Source: Fasciolopsis buskii
Taxonomy: Eukaryota; Platyhelminthes; Trematoda; Plagiorchiida; Fasciolidae
Length of the DNA: 64,000 nt
Assembly (NCBI GenBank): GCA_008360955.1
Contig: LUCM01007681.1
Location: 310,001 to 374,000 of the forward strand
Direction: 5' to 3'
The position numbers were made by a program, and so were the translations under genes. The notes under the pieces are model-generated. The model searched no databases. It was given only the letters and a program-made list of their open reading frames with translations, and had not been told where the DNA came from. How positions within the stretch are numbered: position 1 is the stretch's first letter; every line of letters begins with the position of its first letter. Positions 12,601 through 26,600 of this stretch are shown here, in pieces.

Positions 12601-15584
12601 GGAGCTGATTATACCAGATTCGAAGCGAAGGACGACTTTGTGGTATAAATTTGGGCACAGGGAAAAATAACTCTGTTTGATTATGGTGACCCGGAGACTG
12701 GAACTACAGTGAAACATAAAGATGTGGAGACCACTTTTAGCAAGCTGAAGTATATTAGATTTATGCAGCCAACGAGTTGTGGTTTGAATAATTCTATGCT
12801 ATAATTTTGATTTGTATCTTGAGATATTTTGTTAACTGATGATTGATTTGTTGACTGAAGAAACGGTGATAGTGTCGCCAAAACGCGCTTCTCTACTTTT
12901 TGATTCCACAAACCATTTTTATAAAAGGACCGAGTTGTTGATCAGTTGTTACTGCCTTGCTCAACTTTAAGCTTTTAAGTTTATTCGGTATGGAATATAA
13001 AGGTTTTGTTAAGGACGAAAGTACAACAGATAGCTGCAGTTTCAATAGCGGTCAGTATTTAATTTCTAAATTGTTTTAGATATCGTTATGTCCACTCGAT
13101 TTGAATGATTCTATTGGCATTCTACAGGTATTTATATAATATTTATGGATGAGGGTCATATTTGCTTCAACACAAATTCCTGCTTAGATTTATTAGTTAT
13201 GCATCCATAAATGTGAGAGCATTAGGCGCCAGAATTCCTTGTCCGATCATGCATTCGTAACCTATGAACCCTGCAACGATTGAACAGTTTATCTATCTCA
13301 TTTTATAAAATTAGCCGGCTAACCTCTTCGGCATCATATAACTAAACGTGTAGATACATCTTTAAATTATTGAATATGTGAAAACAAGGCATCGGAGATT
13401 TCCCCTGGCATACACCTTAAGTCCTGGTCTTTTATATAGCCAGCTAGAATGTTAGCATTGATTTTGCAAGAAAGGTAGGCTCTACTCAGCAAGACTGCTT
13501 TCAGCAGGAATAAGAATTACTGGAATCAGTAAAAAATGGAGGCCTACAACTAACTTCAATAAAAGAGAGGTACATTGAATTTACCGGGGTTCTGTCGACA
13601 GAAAAAAGTAATTTTAAAACTCCAGTAGACTGAGATAAAGGTCCTTTATTATGGAAAATGAATTGTTTCCATTACGTCTGCAGACGCGACTCTGCGAACA
13701 TCGTCTGATATCGGTAGCTCATCTCTGGTAGAGTGTCAAACCATTTCGATCGCATATTCAATACATCCGAAAAAACGGGCGTCTATTCAACTACTGAAAA
13801 TTTTATGCAATTTTGGTCGCTATATAGTGGTATCTATTATTATGCAACTAGTGAAACTCAATAACAGTGGTAATATGATTGCCGAGTGAGCATGAAAATC
13901 GTTCAGACTGATAAAGTTCGACGAGTGAAGCTTTCACAAAAACGTGTCTGGGCGTTCCACTGACGACTGCCTTCTGTTTTCGTTTCACAAACTTCCGTAT
14001 ATATTTGGCGATATAATTCCATTATTTGTCAGTTGCATCGCTTTTTCTGAATGTTTTCATACCCTTTGAATCCATTTAGAGTTTTGTTCCATAAAACGCA
14101 TGATTGAAGATGTTTTGTCAGTCAGGAAATAGAAGATTTCAGCGATGCTTAATTTCCAATGGAATGTTGTTTCTTGTAAACTTTTCGAGTTTATTTTTGT
14201 AACTGTCCTACTGCTCATGAGGTTAGGTCCTATGGGAAGATCGATTTATGTTCGAAAAAGATTAGTTTCCTTTATCAAAAAGTAGAAAGTTCCATAGGTC
14301 AAAATCCTCCAAGGCAAACATACTAAGTAGTAGTGAGCTTTCAGCTGCACTCTCCTTTCGTATGGTTGTGATCAAATAGCTATATCAAGACTCACTTTGG
14401 GCGATCGACTAGCTTACTTTGGTGGACAAATTATTGTCTCATGCTTTCCGCATACCCATCGCTTATTTTCCTCCAAAATATGGTCGTGAAGAATGATCAT
14501 CTCTTCTCTGTCACTCTATTACACACAATAAAAGGCTTTGAACTCAATGGACAGTACAGCCTGCCAGTAAACTAGCAAGTGGTATTCACAGGTAAAATCT
14601 CGTCTGTGTCGTCATCAGTAGGAAGCCCTAGGGCAAAGCATGTATATCTTCGACTAAAATAGTATTTGAATACCCAATAATGCTCGCTCAAATACGGAAA
14701 CAATTATGGTTCACAAAACACGATGTACTTGGCAAAATGAGTCGGTTTTTCAAATCAGCAAAATTGACAAAAGGCTGTCTTTTTCGTTCTGACGGAACCG
14801 TTTTTTTAATATGTTGAAGCCAATGTTAATGTACATGCACGTTCTGTCCGCAGCTGATTACAATATTCTGAGTGTTCAATCGATGAAAATTGAAAACCCA
14901 CTTGGGGAGTAAACGTCAATCTCAAAAACGGAAGAAAACTTTGTCTGTCAATCACACATGACGACCAAACGAGTGTTGACTTACGTAGGTGCTGAAAATG
15001 CATCATGAAAAACGAACGGTAGATGGCTAAGCGAAAAGTTACAAATCATCCCGGCTAACGGAAATATCCTGGTAGGAATTGATTGTTCATTCGATAAATA
15101 CATAATAAACTGAACGACTTGTATGAATACATTAATTTCTCAATGCATTTTGGTTTACTCGCTGTTCGCAATGGATGAATGTCTCGCATTTGCAGCTGAA
15201 AAGCAGTGGCCGTTAGCGAAGGAAATCAAACGCTAATTTATACGATAACACCAGATTTCGAGTTGTCATGTTTAATAACAATAAACCCGTGATACGGGAA
15301 TTTGTCGAATAGTGTGTTTAGCGATTACTTGTGCACGACATGGTTGAGTTTCCATTCAAACCATACATGTAGTTCGAAATACTGAGTTTTCAGTTAATCA
15401 GTGTAATTAATTTACACCTAAATCCTTTGATCTCTTTCAACATTTGTAAGAATGTGAACGTGATAAATGATTTAAAACTATCGCTTTTTATGACTGCCTC
15501 ATTCAGTAAATGCATGTCTTGGGTTTATTATCTGCGAATACTACCCATATTAAGCTTATTTCCAGCCTAATTAAAGGTGGATTA
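9691..15584. other. AT-rich stretch, no supported gene
   Basis: Just upstream of the truncated PLE end, the plus strand carries an A-rich run at about 9673-9690 that resembles the tails of the family A SINE copies. At about 11050-11750 the sequence is somewhat less AT-rich and lacks long frames in any phase; it may be an old, unrecognisable repeat. Opposed frames at 10568-10957 (+) and 10749-11021 (-) overlap and neither has convincing splice context. Nothing else can be named. Confidence 0.45.
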
Positions 15585-15757
15585 CCTTCGCCGTCGGTGG
15601 CCAAGCCGGTAAAGTCGTGGCGTTTGAAGGTGACGAGCGCGGGTTCGAATCCTCCCTGGCGGTCAGTATTCGCGTCTTTAGTCCTCTGTTGACAGCGGCT
15701 CCCATCCTGAAAAATGGTGCACATTGCTAGTTCATCATCAAAGGAAGTAAAAAATGA
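15585..15757 (+). mobile_element. tRNA-derived SINE, family A, copy 1
   Basis: Best-preserved copy of the family. It has a polymerase III A box at 15598-15609 (tggccaagccgg) and a B box at 15642-15652 (ggttcgaatcc), 44 nt apart as in a tRNA. The seven bases from 15591 can pair with those after the T arm (ctggcgg), leaving a cloverleaf-like head. The body contains a ctctgttgacagc motif shared in altered form with copies 2 and 3, and it ends in an A-rich tail with ggaagtaaa. SINEs of this kind are transcribed by Pol III and copied by a partner LINE; none is present here. No target-site duplication is visible. Confidence 0.82.
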
Positions 15758-18490
15758 CAGCTAGAGGGTCTTTCGAAATGACGTCAAAAATATTGTTCCA
15801 GTTTGAAGGACTGAGGCGTTCAGCCGCATTTATTTGCCTCCTGGTATCATTTATAATTCACTCGGTTTTATCGAATTATATTATCTATGCCACAAGGTTA
15901 ATCATTTTAATAACTTCCAGCCTTAATTGTAAGAACTATTTATTTGAAGTATCCCGTATCGGCATTTCAAGAGAAAATACTTCTGGCAATGTAAACTTGC
16001 ACTGACCCATTTGGACGGACCTGGAAACATGGATAATTTACCAAAAAATTCTATTTACAAATAATCAAAATGATCAATACCTTAGAGTTTTATAGAAATT
16101 CTCTGACAGCAGACCTAATATAAGTAAATAATGTATTGGCATACTGGAGCAAATTATTTGTTTTTTGTTTGAAATTACCCTGTGGCATAAGTAGAACAGG
16201 GAACTAAGAGAATCCAATAATTAATACTAGTTGCATAGTGAGTACACTGGGTGGCATATTTAAGATGGCAATACATATAAATTAATCACAACGTTTCCAA
16301 TGCCATAACGCAGTGCGAAAAAAAGCAATATGACTGTAAACCATTATTATTAGGGAAACCCATCAGCGTCATGCTTTTGCCAAGACAGGTGACTGTCGAA
16401 TTTTGTGATAAACAGTTATCTATTATTTTACAAAGCCCCAATACCTAACAGGTAAAATAATAGCTAACACGTCTTGTTGAATGATCCAAAATCTCATTAC
16501 AATTTGAGGATGTTACCAAAGTCAATTAAAAAAGAATTAGATTTTGTTATGAAACGGTCATTTTACTGGACAAAAATTTGTCACAAAAAAGTAAATTTTA
16601 ATATTCACCAATTTTTAAACGTGTAAATCCGAATCACAGTTCTATTTGTTTTATTGTAAACTCCAATGTTTTGTGAAAGGGAGCAGAGCTGATCTACTCT
16701 TCATATCGGACATTCATATAGTAATACCAAATCATTTTTTGTTTACCGAGCTTAAAGTCAATATTTCAGTTTCTGCTTGCGTCCCCGTTGCTAATTCGTG
16801 ATTCGTAGTATTGGTCGTTGACACCAAAATATAACTATGAGTTGGAAACTAGCTAAAAAGGGGAATTCTGAAGCAAAGTTATTTTCAATACATTTTAACA
16901 GACAACATTTATCCCATCGCCCAGCGAAAACGTGTGAAATAATGGAAATGATTTTCCTTTTATTGTCGTCAGCCAACGTATTGGGCGTTGCTAAGATTTT
17001 GTTGTGTGATTAGGTCGCGCAACACGTAGATTAATGGGACGGACTTATTATGCACAGCGGCAAACACTGTACAATAATGGTTTGAAAACAGCCTAAGCAA
17101 AAATCCGCGTTCCTTTGGCATACGAGTACGATGCATGTGGCGATTGAGCCTTCGGTCTGCTGAAAACTGTATGGCCGCGAACGATGTTCCTGTGAATCTT
17201 GGCCCGATAGCTTGTCACTTTTGCTGTCCTCAATCCAAAATCATGCATTTGTGATAGGAAAAATGCCTCGTACGATACGTTTCAAAGTGACACAAATCCC
17301 GAGTATTTTTAATAGGTAGACATGTCCAGTTGAAGAAGTGTGAGTGAGCATCCTTGGATTTGTTGCTCGATGTCACGAAGCATAAACTGTGTGGTGAATA
17401 CAGTCATATTTAGTCGAATCAAAGCGTTTTATCATTTTGCATATAAGGATTCTTATGCATAAACTTGTATGGACATATCCAAACGTCTACTTATGCACAA
17501 ACATACGAGCACTCATGATTCAGGATCGCATCGATTGTGAAAAGCTTGCGGTAAACCATAGGGTACAATTGCAATAAGAATAAGATAGGTCGTGTGCGCG
17601 TTTGATTAGAGCATTTTGTCCGAAAGATTTATTAAGGTAGATTATGATTACGGAGACAAGTATAAAACCAGATACAAATAAATTAAAATGTGAGTGAAAA
17701 GTCTTAAATCAGCATCACACCGTTCAGCGATATCTCAAAAATGTTCAAATATTATGTTTAAAAGAGTTCCGGACTAAATTTAAAAGGTTCCTGTCCGTCG
17801 ATGATTTTTCCGTGCAATCCGACATGCTTTGCGCCAAGAAACAACAATAACGGTCGTTTAAATTAAGGGATTAGTAAGTTGCTCTTTCAATGGGTTGGTA
17901 GAAAGCAAATCGACACTTTATGACATCGAAGTTGACCTATTTTCACAAGCATGGAGCTAACACTAAGAACGATCCACGTCAAAATCATGTATAGATTAAC
18001 TGAATGTATGCTAAGCCAATCATTTAATATTCGAACACTTTCGAAGTCGTCAAGGTCGATGTCCTTATGCAAACGCTTAAAGGCTAAGCCTCTCCTTTCA
18101 TAAATTGTGATTAAATTTATAGCCGGAAAGAACTCTAGTTTTCATGTATACTTCTCCAGATACTGATAATTAGGGCTGCCTGAAAGTGTTCGTTATAGCA
18201 ACTTTACTCCGCTCGCCTTGTTAGGTTTTGCAATTTTGTCAGCAAAATATCGGTCGTCAGCAGTTGTTAAATAGTCGGATGGACATTTGTTGGCTTCGGG
18301 TCAGATAACCTTGCGTTTCATGATTTGGTTTCATCATGTGTGATTTCTAATCATACGTTCGAATAATCACATTTAGCTTGATTTACAGCGCACATTACGG
18401 CAGCAGACACTCAAGGCGTGGATGGACATTCATCAACATGGTCGAGGGAGCGGACAGGATACCTTGATATTTAACACATTTAAATTGCAG
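15758..18490. other. AT-rich stretch, no supported gene
   Basis: A frame of 83 codons at 15754-16005 (+) begins inside the SINE tail and has no splice or domain support. A 55-codon frame near 17100-17250 (+) is also unsupported. Nothing else stands out. Confidence 0.45.
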
Positions 18491-18625
18491 GCGTTGTGTA
18501 AACACAAGCAACGGAACAAAACATGTCACAGCTATTTACTCCGCATTTCACTTTGTCTTCGAAAGGCGATTACCGACGGAAATTTTGAATCCAAAATCGG
18601 TTGTGACACCCAAACTACCGACTAG
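18491..18625 (+). CDS. exon-like frame, candidate terminal exon, unknown protein
   Basis: A plus-strand frame of 44 codons plus a TAG follows an acceptor-like site (aaattgcag at 18482-18490) and enters in phase 0. The peptide starts ALCKHKQRNKTCHSYLL and is basic with three cysteines. The frame stays open upstream to an ATG at 18422, so a longer reading without the splice site is possible. There is no domain, no neighbour that pairs with it and no polyadenylation signal I can rely on. Chance remains a good explanation. Confidence 0.22.
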   Translation, partial: ALCKHKQRNKTCHSYLLRISLCLRKAITDGNFESKIGCDTQTTD

Positions 18626-20449
18626 CTACTTCGGACTACACGACAGATCCAGTCTGGTACACCAGCGGTGCATTCGATTTATCGCATTCCTAATTAGCCC
18701 ACGATATTATTTGTTTACTCTGATCAGCTTCCTTTGAAAATTTCTTCCAATTAGTTGACGTTTCTTTCTTAACCCTCACTAATCCTGAACACGGCACATC
18801 AAATCCTAAGATAAGCTGCACGTTCGCGTAGCTGAAATATCTGCGTCGTTCCGACACAACGGTTTGTTTTAATGGAGCCAACAGCACATCACAAAATCTA
18901 CTAAGGTAAAGATTAAGCAATCCGCACCGACTGGAAAGGTGTACTTTAGAGAATCCAAATAGATGTGGTCCTTTTTGATTATATATTTGATGTGGTATTG
19001 GTTTTACTTATCATCGGACCAGAAATATGTCGGCCATATTGTCTGTTGACAGTTTTCCAAGTTAAAACTAATCTTCTAACATGGCTAGACAATGCTCAAG
19101 CTTATTAATAAGATCTAAAGGAAGTAAATTTGCGAAAAGCTATTTACAGGTTGTTAGTGCAATTTGTTTTAAATCTAACTTCGTCCGTGGTCACATCATG
19201 AAAAATCACCGTGAAAATCAAATTCGAACAAGATAAAAAAATGGATGTGTTTGCAATTTCCAAACAGCATATTTTAACCAATCAGTTCTCCCCTCATTTT
19301 TACTCGCTTAAATAAATCACGGCACATAAATTCTTGCGTTTTTTCCATTGCACACTAAATATGCGAGGTGATTTTGCATACACATAACCAGTGACTATTC
19401 AGTTTAATTATACGGTGCGCTCAAATGACTGCTTTGTGCATATGCGCACAAATGTTAGTTAATCACGCCGTTTTTTTCAATATTGGATAGAAAAGTAGTC
19501 GAAATTGCAGCGGGCGAAATAAAATGCAAAAATTTTCCGTAAATTGCTAGTTGTCCTGAGGTTTGCTACGGCCAAAATTAAAGAGAACGGGAAAAAATCA
19601 GTGTTATATCCAACATGTTCAAGATCTGCAAGTAAACTGGTTTTCCGTTATGCACAGTGTTTGCTTTTGACCATATTTGGATCTTATCCCGGTTTGGCTA
19701 TTGCATAAACATTCAGAAAACGAATGTATAGTAGAAACCAACTAATAATACTTTGGAGATCTTTTGTTGTATTCTGTCCTGTTGAATCGATTGAAACGTG
19801 GTCCTGGGACACCAGTCCATTGGTAATTTTGATGATATTAAAATACGGATTAGTAGAAAGCGTTTATCTTCCAATGCGAATTGAAATCCGTTGTGAGCCT
19901 TGGGATACAAATGTTGCAGGACATTAATAATAGGTTATACAGCTCAGAACGATATGGCTTGTGACAAGCATGCAAAAAATAAATACTTGAAATTGTATGA
20001 AATTCACAGCGCACCTAATCGATTATCTCAAATTCACTGCCCACGAGGCGCACGTTTGATGCAAATGAGCACCTGCAACCGAATTCAATCAAACGTAGGT
20101 AACAGTTCTCGATCGATCACAGAAATGGATATTTAACCTACTGGATAGGCCACCATGACAATCTGTTGGAGCTTCGCTTTGACATCGGCTATGGTAACAC
20201 TCACTAGAATTATCCGAATATACTACAAATATGTTCCAGCGAAGCTCGTTTAAAATAGGCAAAAGCTGGGTGGGTGCAGTGGCCTAAAAATGTTTCTGGC
20301 TATTTTCGAGTACACTGATAATAACACAAACTTATGCGACGCGGTTCTGTGAGTCATTCAGCGCTGAGCGTACACTGGCGATCTAACATAAAAAGCAAAA
20401 TGGCAGTTGACTAACCCAATCAGTACAAATCGAACCTTTATCTCGTTTG
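18626..20449. other. AT-rich stretch, possible SINE tail only
   Basis: At about 18990-19125 (+) there is a faint match to the 3' half of SINE family A: tctgttgacag followed about 75 nt later by aaaggaagtaaa. No A or B box precedes it, so it is not called. Opposed short frames at 19713-19927 have no support. Confidence 0.4.
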
Positions 20450-20622
20450 TTCGGGCGACGGCCAAAGGGCCAAGGCCGTGACGTTTGGACGTAAAGGTCG
20501 CGGGTTTGAATCCTCCTAATTCCAGTCAACTTCCTCACTTGGCAGCTATCTGTTGGCTGTAGTCCCCTTCGTAAAAACTGATATACATTGTTATTTCCTT
20601 AATAAAGGAAGTAAAAGATAAA
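20450..20622 (+). mobile_element. tRNA-derived SINE, family A, copy 2
   Basis: This is the same family as the copy at 15.6 kb. The A box is at about 20459-20469 (cggccaaaggg), and the B box at 20503-20513 (ggtttgaatcc) starts 44 nt downstream. The body reads gtcaacttcctcacttggcag and then ctgttggctg, which matches the minus-strand copy at 32.8 kb better than copy 1 does. It ends in aaaggaagtaaaagataaaa. Both boxes have drifted from the consensus, so the copy is probably no longer transcribed. Confidence 0.8.
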
Positions 20623-23600
20623 AGATGGGAAGTTCAAATTGCGTGACGAAATTTCTTCCATATTGGTGGGAAATTTTGTCGTTGAAAGCAAATGGTTGTC
20701 TGATGCAAATGACATCGATATCATCAACTCAGAAATATTTTTTTTTGGAACAGAACCATATACAAAACAATATCCGAAATCATTTCTCATCTTTAAAATT
20801 TGCCGTAAACTAATTTTGCAAGGGTATACCACAGCGGTTAGTATAAAATTTGTGGATTTAACCCTATGCCCTCCGAATGCAGTCGTCGACAAAATCGGAT
20901 GCTAATGATGACTGAATCTGCTTAGCGGTTTATGTAATTATCGAGTCATTGTTATCGGGGCAGTACACTTCGTAGAAGTAAAGTCGTCCACCGAAAGAGA
21001 GGCAAACAGTTACACGGTGACACTGGAAGTAACCATTTTCTTTAAATGGTGCCATATATGGTCGATGAACATTATTACTTTTCAAGTGCCTGCCATGACT
21101 TTAGGCCGTAGTCGCATTTGTATGATTTAAAATTTATTAACAATCCTAGGCCTTTTCCCTGGAAGAATTCATAACTAGCATTTAAACAGATAAGATATTC
21201 AACAGATTAAAGATCGGAACGATCTTTACCAGTAGAAGAATTTTTTGGTTGCATAACATTTACAGCCGGGATAAGGCAAATTATAAGGTTGTTGGATTCA
21301 TAAGAGCAGAAAGACTTACCCTTAACCTCCATGTGACATACTTGTAATTAAAAGCAAATTTGCTCTCTTAGATTGTTAAAAATTCAGACTTGTCTTTTAT
21401 CCCTTTGTTTGGTTTACCCATTAGCAAATAAAACAAAACTGAAACGAAAACCGTTGGTCATAACATTTAAATAATCTGGGTCGGCATACGTTCGGGTGTT
21501 GCAAACTACCAATGATCACTAGAAGTGCTCTAGTGCATTATATGTTCCAAGTGACATATCGCTTTTATACAACGTTGACGCTCCAAATGATGAGACAGTT
21601 CCCAGCCCACGGATTCATTCTCTGAATCCGGCAAACACATGGGTTATCCGTGGAATGGTGAAAGCGAAGCGGTGCATTGAACCCACTCATTTGGGTCAAA
21701 AAATTTGAATGCAATTCGTAATACGGATTTTTCCTTGTATATGTATTTTATTGCTGGTAATTTATGAAAAACCGTAACTTTGAACTGGGTCGAACTTTAA
21801 AATAATTGGTTGCATCCAGGGACGTACTAACTTGGAGAACTAAGCATCCATCATTTCGCTACAGTTAGTTACAAATTTAATGACCTTTATTGCGTTTTTA
21901 TGCCAGATTGCGGTCAATATTTGCAGGCATTCTATGATTGCATGCAAAACACTCAGGTAGCAAAGAGAAGTTGCTTTCATGTTTGGTTTCGTTAATAAGC
22001 GACAAAAATTATCTTGAAACGAAGAAATTTGGTGCATCGTTTGCTAACGTATTGCGCCAGGTTTCTGTCACATGACTGCGCGTCATCACATCTAGTGCTG
22101 TCTAGATAGGGGTAATTGTTATATCTTGCTTACATTGCAAATCTTACAATGGACAACCATATTCTCTTCATGCTGGTAGAAGAAGTCAGATTACGAAAAC
22201 GTAGAGTTTCGGAAATCACCCCAGGACAGGAAATTCCCGGAAGACGCCAGACAACAATGTTTGCGGAGATGACGATGAATATCACATACCTTAAATACCT
22301 TCTAACATCGGTATGTGAACCCCATTCGGTCAGATATTCTGTCGCCCAGCCTTAGTTTGATTAACTCCGCTGAAAATTAGCATTTTAGGGATGCTCCAAC
22401 AAAGACATTGCTACCATACTGACTTTTTTGATGTTTAGCAAACGATAGGTAGGGATGCGAAAATGCGTAAACTAATATATCTGAGAACCTGTTTTTCTCA
22501 ACCATGATTTTAGTATTTTGAAGTTTGCAATGTTAATTGTTGTTTTCTCGTTGGTTCGTGTTATTAATTACTGATAGTTCGCGGAACATTTTAGCAATAC
22601 GTATTCCAGTAAGTTCCATCTCACAGCAAAGTACCTTTTATATTTATACTGCCGTGTGTAATATATTCGAAAAACAATTCTAGTTTTTCTGTGTTTTAAC
22701 CTTGTGAAATGTTATCCGAAACAAAACACTCAAATTACAAGTCGCTGCATTTTTTTATAAAATGATGCATGCAAAGATAACACTTGTCCACTCTGTAGTA
22801 GCTTGTAGTGTTATTGGGCGACTGGATTGTTGTGGGTTAGTGGCTGTGAACCGGTTTATAAAGAGTAAAAATGAACACGGATTTTGTGAGTAACACGGCA
22901 GGCTTTGCATCGGAGTGCAGTTGACCACTTATCAAAGAATTGAGTAACTGACGGTTTCGCCTTTAATTTGAGGATGAATAAAATAGTCTACGTCACGAGC
23001 ATTACATAAACTGGACGGTTCGCTTATTGGTTCCTAAACCGTGAAGCAGTGGACAACAGCCACCGTTGATTGGAACTTGGCTAATGTCAACAAAACCGCA
23101 ATATGTAAGGCTTGCAGCCGATTATACTACATTTGTCGCTGAAACTCCGTTGATCAGGATAAACTAATTACCTCATGGACGGGTGACAGATGGCAAGAAA
23201 TGGTTTATCGGGTTATATATGTTGACTTTGTGATGCCACTTAAAGATCAGCTTATCTAGAGAAACATGACGATACGGTCAAGCCAAAAGGCTCGAGAAAT
23301 TCATCAGATCGTAAAACTCGCATTGCCATATGAAATTACCGTGTTGGATGTCTAGCCGTATTCATTCATATTGAAAATCCCATTGCGGACTAGAAAAGGT
23401 AAAATAAAAAATAACCCATGAATGCATATTTTTAAAGTCAGTGTTTTATTTCCTTTGATATAGACATCATACCCTTCAAGCGGCTAGTAAAACGTTCACA
23501 TGTAGTGGCAAAAACCGGTTTGTACGCGACTCTCTGAAGCATGATGAGATATCATTTATTTTAAATAAGTGATTACTGTTTCCCGGAACCTTTTCAAGCA

Positions 23601-26600
23601 GTCTTGTTACATTCTAGTGATAACGCAAATGTCAAATGATTTACGTGATGCTGAAATTTAAGATCTGGATTATAAAAGCCGAGAGCGTTTATTTATTGTC
23701 ATTCCAGTTTTCCTTCATGTGAAGTGATGGCTAATTTTGGTCCAGTTTACGGGCAAATTGCTCGGTTCATTTGACATTTTTTTCAGAAATGAATGACTGT
23801 ATTTTACTTTTTGGTCCATTGTTCCACTCATGCCAAGTTTTACTTATTCTGAGTAAAAAATCTTCAATATGGAGCAGTTTGGCCTGTTCAACCTGGCGTA
23901 TTGCGTAGCCGGAGATAAGCATGTCCATAACGGCACCGTACGTTTTTACCTCGGTATCTATTTTCACAAACTCCTAAGAGTGGCAGTGGTATCTAGTTGT
24001 TTCAGGTAACTTGTGACAACTGGTAGGAAGTATACGACGGACGGGAGATTAAAGGAAAAGGCTATTGCTGAACTATAAAATATGGCGTTTTATTTACTTC
24101 ATCCTTGAAGACCTTAAACAGCTATTTGCTTTAATATCACATGACCAAATCACTTTGTCAAATATTCGTAATATGCAAAACGTAAATTGAAAGGAAAGCA
24201 AACATCCGTGCCGTATTTAGGCTAAATTCGTGTAACAATTGCTGTTGTAACATGTATTCACTGGAAACAAAATTTCATGCTTTTAAAGGCCGTCGAAAAA
24301 CATTTTCATCAACTATTTTTTACTGCCTGGAACCGTCGATCTAAATATCAGCGTATCTCGTGATTTCGTTGTTCCACAGCCTCGTCCACTGTTTCCATTC
24401 CAGACATTTTCGATTGTTACCGGTCCAACTGTTTTTTATAGTGTCTCGCCAATCGACGTGACAGCATGTTGGGTAAAGTTGCATAGTTTAGGAAGCCACG
24501 TCACGTATGTTTTCGGATGTTGTGATGAAAACATTTTCCGTTGATTAATTTGTCCAGGTAGCTTTGCTGTTACCATTTGTTTTCCCTAGAATGGGCGACG
24601 TTTCAGAATTAAAGAAATAACTCCTGCCGGACAATATTGTATAGTTTACTGCCTTTGTTTTTCAAATAGTAGTACAAGTCACTGTCATGAAGCGGTTCGA
24701 GGTCAACATAAGGCTGCCAGTGGAGAGGTTGACTGACGGTACAAATTGTGATCATGAGTTTCTAGCATTTATTTGAAAATAACCCGAAGTAAAGAACCAT
24801 TGGTCTACCCTCCATGACTAATTAATTCCTCTTTCAGAATAGTGGTCGTTATCTAAAAATTCTGTTCAAAGTTGGTGATTCAATATCCTCACATGTGACA
24901 GTTGGATATATTGCCACTTGTGATGAGAGGTAGATGAGCAACCGATTAAAGTCATTGATGGCCTGAACCAGATGCAGATAGTAACTAATCTAATATGGGA
25001 ATATCTACTGACGGCATTAATAATGCAAGTTGAGCCCACCGTCAAAGTATTCGGCAAGCGTAAGGTTACGGAACAACGTTAACTACCGGTTTTTATCACG
25101 TTAAACGGTAGGAACGAAACTACATGAACAGCCATCATCTTTTCTTGCTATTCTGTACAACAGTTTATCACGTCATCGCTGACAACAAATTAGGCGGGCT
25201 AAAAACGTTTCGCGGTTGACACCAACGTCGAACGATCAGCAGCCACATACCAAGTAAGTGCATGGACACAACCGATAAAATACAATAGTCAAGAAATATC
25301 GCTAAATTCTTTGGGATGCCACTAACAAAGTTTGGTTTTTGCTGAGTCCTCAGTTCTCATAGAAAGTGTGTTTTGCAGTTGACTTTTAGTCCTATTATAT
25401 ACAGTATGGAGTGAACTTCTTGCTGCAGAACAGTGAACTAGATGAATTGGGTGAAATGCACTTAAATTTGGTATTGACGATATTTACTGGTAAGGAAGCA
25501 GATCAGGAAAACAAATAGGTTAACTGAATGAGAATAATTTATCCATGGTAATAAATATTGCGTATAAAATCGTTAAAAAACAAATACGAAATAAAATTCT
25601 CGACTAGCTGCTACATTAAACAAAAATAATTTACTGGCACAAACATTTTTAAGAGGATTTGAAATTTCAAGACAAAACACCCAATTCTGCCAAGGCTAAA
25701 ATATCCGGAACTTACCAAAGTTTCAAGCTGCCTTCATAGGGCATGTAATCATGGGCAAAATATGGGGAAAGTGTCCTCTGGGACGAAAATCAATTTGGCA
25801 TGGCATTTCAAGGATTGTTTGGATGGAAGTTATTCTCATAATGTTCAGTGAGGAAAAATACATCCGTTTCCTGTCAAGTGTAATGCAATCCAACATAATC
25901 TAGCAATCTAACACATTAAAACGTTTTGTTTAATCGCTAAGCATTAATAGTTCATATTACTCTTCTGTACGTATTTTTAAACTGCTTGCAGGAAGTTATC
26001 AGCGTGTCATGTACGGAGCTAACACTGGCTGCTATCATGGATAATGCATTGCAAATAAAACAACTTGGTAGATTAATCATCTGCATTAGTGAGAAAAAAA
26101 CCTATATTTGGTTAATCTGTAGTATGGTTTATTTCGGATGACAGAAAACACGTTTTGATACAAATTCAATTGTGCTTCTGTTTGATGACTTGAGAAATCC
26201 ATCACATATTCCGTGGTTTTAGTAGTGATGTTTTTGGTAAATTGCGCCCTTCAGTTTGGACGCAGATTTCTTTCGAGGTGCGTTATGTTGGCATAGCTTT
26301 ATACAACGTTTTTAAAATGACAGGAAGCATTAAAACAGTGCCCGGAATAGCAACCAGAACTACACGTTGTGAAAAATTCCACGATATCGCGCACACATGG
26401 ATGCAGGATTAGTTTATTTTATGCGGGGTAACCGATGAGTGCCGTGTTTCTTTATTATGTCGGTTTTGACTTGAGTGCACTTGAAACGAGCACATCTAAA
26501 CGCTAGGTTTTTTTGATAATCGCGGTGTGTCTGCTTCGGAATGGATGCAGTTTGATGCTGAGTCGAGGGAAAAATGCAGGTTAAGTTCAGCGACCTCAAT

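Noticed and set aside
15591..15663. Functional tRNA gene
   Set aside because: Boxes and acceptor pairing are present, but the anticodon stem is poor and a shared SINE body and tail follow, with further copies in the window.
18990..19125. Possible fifth family A SINE
   Set aside because: Only the tctgttgacag and aaaggaagtaaa blocks match; there is no A or B box.
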